This document shows, one piece after another, positions 6,203-6,931 of a DNA stretch of 6,931 nt. Numbering within the stretch: the first letter of the stretch is position 1; each line of letters begins with the position of its first letter. This stretch comes from an uncultured Bacteroidota bacterium. Its GTDB lineage: Bacteria; Bacteroidota; Bacteroidia; Chitinophagales; S012-47. The DNA lies in the NCBI GenBank assembly GCA_913062655.1, contig CAJXXO010000141.1, positions 1-6,931 on the forward strand, written 5' to 3'. The notes beneath the pieces are model-generated. The model ran no database searches, was not told the DNA's origin, and worked only from the letters and a program-made list of their open reading frames with translations. Both the position numbers and the translations under genes were made by a program.

Positions 6203-6220
6203 GCTCCGTAGGAGCGACCT
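6203..6220 (-). repeat. Hairpin core, copy 2 (AGGTCG + GCTCC-TAC-GGAGC)
   Basis: On the minus strand the 18-mer reads AGGTCGCTCCTACGGAGC and is followed by TTTTTTTCAT. Copy 1 at 2207-2224 reads AGGTCGTCCCTACGGGAC followed by TTTCAT. The four differing bases are two swapped stem pairs, so the hairpin is preserved. The hairpin plus T7 would also act as an intrinsic terminator for minus-strand transcription entering the TA operon from the right. Confidence 0.75.
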
Positions 6221-6230
6221 GTTATTGCTC

Positions 6231-6411
6231 GTGGCGTCCGTGGCGTGCAACCCTTTCTCGCAGAGGCACGGAGGCGCAAAGCGAGGTATGGCTCGCTGAC
6301 GCTCGTGATTTAAGGACACAGAGTGGCACAGAGTACACCCGGAGTTGCGCGGAGAGGGATTTTGATAGCGTCTCAGCGTCTTGGCGTGCAACCGTTTCTC
6401 GCGGAGGTGCT
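6231..6411. repeat. Composite degenerate repeat (CACAGAG / GCGCAAAG / CTCGCRGAGG type)
   Basis: A 26-bp direct repeat beginning TGGCGTGCAACC occurs at 6241-6266 and 6382-6407 with 24 of 26 bases the same. Between them are short units ending in GAG or AAG: GGCACAGAG-like units of about 10 nt at 6314-6323, 6324-6333, 6334-6344 and 6345-6354, and 8-nt units GCACGGAG (6266-6273) and GCGCAAAG (6274-6281). Sequences of this style (CACAGAG, GCGCAAAG, CACGGAG) are familiar to me as intergenic degenerate repeats in several phyla, often near GxxExxY-family genes. No such gene is seen here. It may be the decayed remnant of a mobile or repeat unit. Confidence 0.65.
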
Positions 6412-6475
6412 ACACCGCCACAAGTCAACTGACGGTCGTCTTTGTCTTACGTGTTATCATTCCCCGGCTCTATTG

Positions 6476-6611
6476 CTTCTACACTTCTTCCCTTTTAAAC
6501 TCTTAAACTCTTACCCTTTTACACTCATCCACTTATCCACTTATCCACTTATCCACTCCTTCCCTTTTACCCTTTTAAACTCCCACCCTCCTAAACTCCT
6601 ACACTTTTTAA
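6476..6611 (+). repeat. Octanucleotide tandem array
   Basis: Seventeen consecutive 8-nt units, pyrimidine-rich on the + strand, keep phase from 6476 to 6611. The loose consensus is CTYYTAMA; examples are CTCTTAAA (6500-6507), CTTTTACC (6564-6571) and CTTATCCA at 6532, 6540 and 6548, the last being three identical units in a row. Every unit starts with CT. It passes without a gap into the 7-nt array at 6612. There is no coding sense in it. Confidence 0.85.
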
Positions 6612-6709
6612 CGCTAAACCCTGAACCCTGAACTTTGAACCCTGAACTTTGAAACCTGAACTTTGAACATTCAACTTTAAACATTGAACTCTAAACCTTG
6701 AACCCCACC
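6612..6709 (+). repeat. Heptanucleotide tandem array
   Basis: Fourteen consecutive 7-nt units follow the octads, with consensus CYYTGAA. CCCTGAA and CTTTGAA alternate at 6619-6653, and later units (CATTCAA, CTTTAAA, CTCTAAA, CCTTGAA) are degenerate but stay in phase. The array ends 23 bases before the candidate -7 element of the lipoprotein gene. The first unit CGCTAAA resembles the junction of both patterns. Confidence 0.88.
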
Positions 6710-6732
6710 CGCCCCCCTACCACAATAATGGC

Positions 6733-6740
6733 TACCTTTC
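6733..6740 (+). promoter_or_regulatory. Candidate -7 promoter element for the lipoprotein gene
   Basis: TACCTTTC is one mismatch from TAnnTTTG and identical to the element before the oxidoreductase gene. It lies 18 bases before the ATG. No -33 TTG stands at the right distance; TTG at 6698-6700 is too far away. Confidence 0.4.
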
Positions 6741-6758
6741 GGATTATTATTATTGCGC

Positions 6759-6931
6759 ATGATTCGAATGGTAGGGTTGCTCCTGGTGGGCATTATCGTA
6801 AGTTGTACCTCCCCTCCTGATCCGGAGGCAGAGCTACAGGTGCTGGCAGCGCAGTTGGCCTCCGATTCAAGTGCAGCGGTATGGGCACAGCTCCAACCGG
6901 ACTCGGCTGATTATGCCCGTATCTTTCGTGA
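6759..6931 (+). CDS. Lipoprotein of unknown function, 3' end outside the window
   Basis: Only the first 57 codons are present; the frame is open at the window edge. Residues 1-16 form a type II signal peptide: R3, a hydrophobic run VGLLLVGIIV (5-14) and the lipobox IVSC (13-16), so C16 would be lipidated and the mature protein anchored in the envelope. The mature N-terminus is acidic (SPPDPEAE) and continues with an Ala/Gln/Asp-rich, probably helical stretch (LAAQLASDSSAAVWAQLQPD). I recognise no domain in what is visible. The alternative ATG at 6728 is in another frame and stops after about 30 codons; the lipobox decides for 6759. The gene is preceded by the tandem arrays and a -7-like element. 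Confidence 0.75.
   Translation, partial: MIRMVGLLLVGIIVSCTSPPDPEAELQVLAAQLASDSSAAVWAQLQPDSADYARIFR

Larger units (their letters stand above)
6010..6758. other. Gene-free, repeat-packed intergenic region
   Basis: This 749-base gap between the TA operon and the lipoprotein gene holds no open frame I believe in. The candidate frames are short, overlap one another on both strands and consist of repeat translations. In order it contains the TA operator, two mini-hairpins (6073-6106), the second hairpin core (6203-6220), a composite CACAGAG/GCGCAAAG repeat region (6231-6411), an octad array (6476-6611) and a heptad array (6612-6709), ending in the putative lipoprotein promoter. Positions 6107-6200 and 6412-6475 show nothing recognisable. 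Confidence 0.7.

Noticed and set aside
6160..6432. Overlapping open frames on both strands in the repeat region
   Set aside because: Their translations are those of degenerate repeats, several overlap in both directions, and none has a plausible start context.
6323..6631. 102-residue open frame ending in HFLTLNPEP
   Set aside because: Most of it is the octad and heptad array read through; periods 8 and 7 do not maintain a codon pattern.
6612..6660. Telomere-like repeat (CCCTAAA resembles the plant telomere unit)
   Set aside because: Only one unit reads CGCTAAA and the dominant units are CCCTGAA/CTTTGAA. The location is an internal intergenic spacer of a bacterial genome.
6728..6820. ATG at 6728 as start of the last gene
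   Set aside because: This frame stops after about 30 codons and lacks any signal. The frame from 6759 stays open and encodes a lipobox signal peptide.

Overview
The window looks like chromosomal DNA from a member of the Bacteroidota. Three of the four larger genes are preceded by exact or near matches to the Bacteroidota -7 promoter element (TAnnTTTG). The PEP carboxylase carries motif variants that I associate with this phylum, and Shine-Dalgarno sequences are weak or absent. I cannot fix the genus; a Saprospiria- or Chitinophagia-like organism is a guess.

Layout, left to right. Positions 11-141 hold a degenerate tandem repeat with a 14-nt period built on 7-nt sub-units, interrupted by a perfect 20-bp palindrome. 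Next comes a 3-hydroxybutyryl-CoA dehydrogenase gene (228-1118, +). It converges on a zinc-independent NAD(P)H:quinone oxidoreductase-like MDR gene (1164-2087, -), and the two share one hairpin terminator. The divergent gap 2088-2425 carries a nested inverted-repeat element made of self-complementary modules, followed by a probable promoter for a full-length PEP carboxylase gene (ppc, 2426-5002, +). A heptanucleotide array begins two bases after the ppc stop codon. A type II toxin-antitoxin pair follows on the minus strand: a DUF1778/TacA-like ribbon-helix-helix antitoxin (5728-6009) and a TacT-like GNAT toxin (5234-5725, TTG start). A 9+5+9 inverted repeat lies upstream as the likely autoregulatory operator. 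Positions 6010-6758 are a gene-free, repeat-packed stretch with mini-hairpins, a second copy of the hairpin core seen in the ppc upstream region, a composite CACAGAG/GCGCAAAG-type repeat, an 8-nt tandem array and then a 7-nt tandem array. At the right edge a lipoprotein gene begins (6759, +) and runs out of the window.

The genes do not form one pathway operon. The dehydrogenase acts in acetoacetyl-CoA/3-hydroxybutyryl-CoA interconversion, ppc replenishes oxaloacetate, the MDR protein is a reductase of unknown substrate, and the TA pair is an accessory module. The notable content is in the spacers. Three separate intergenic arrays share a 7-nt period with different sequences, and one of them is continuous with an 8-nt array. 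Two families of small hairpins show compensatory stem changes between copies within this window. The 20-bp palindrome sits in the first array such that removing exactly 20 bp restores the repeat phase. Together these suggest an intergenic repeat system under structural or copying constraint.
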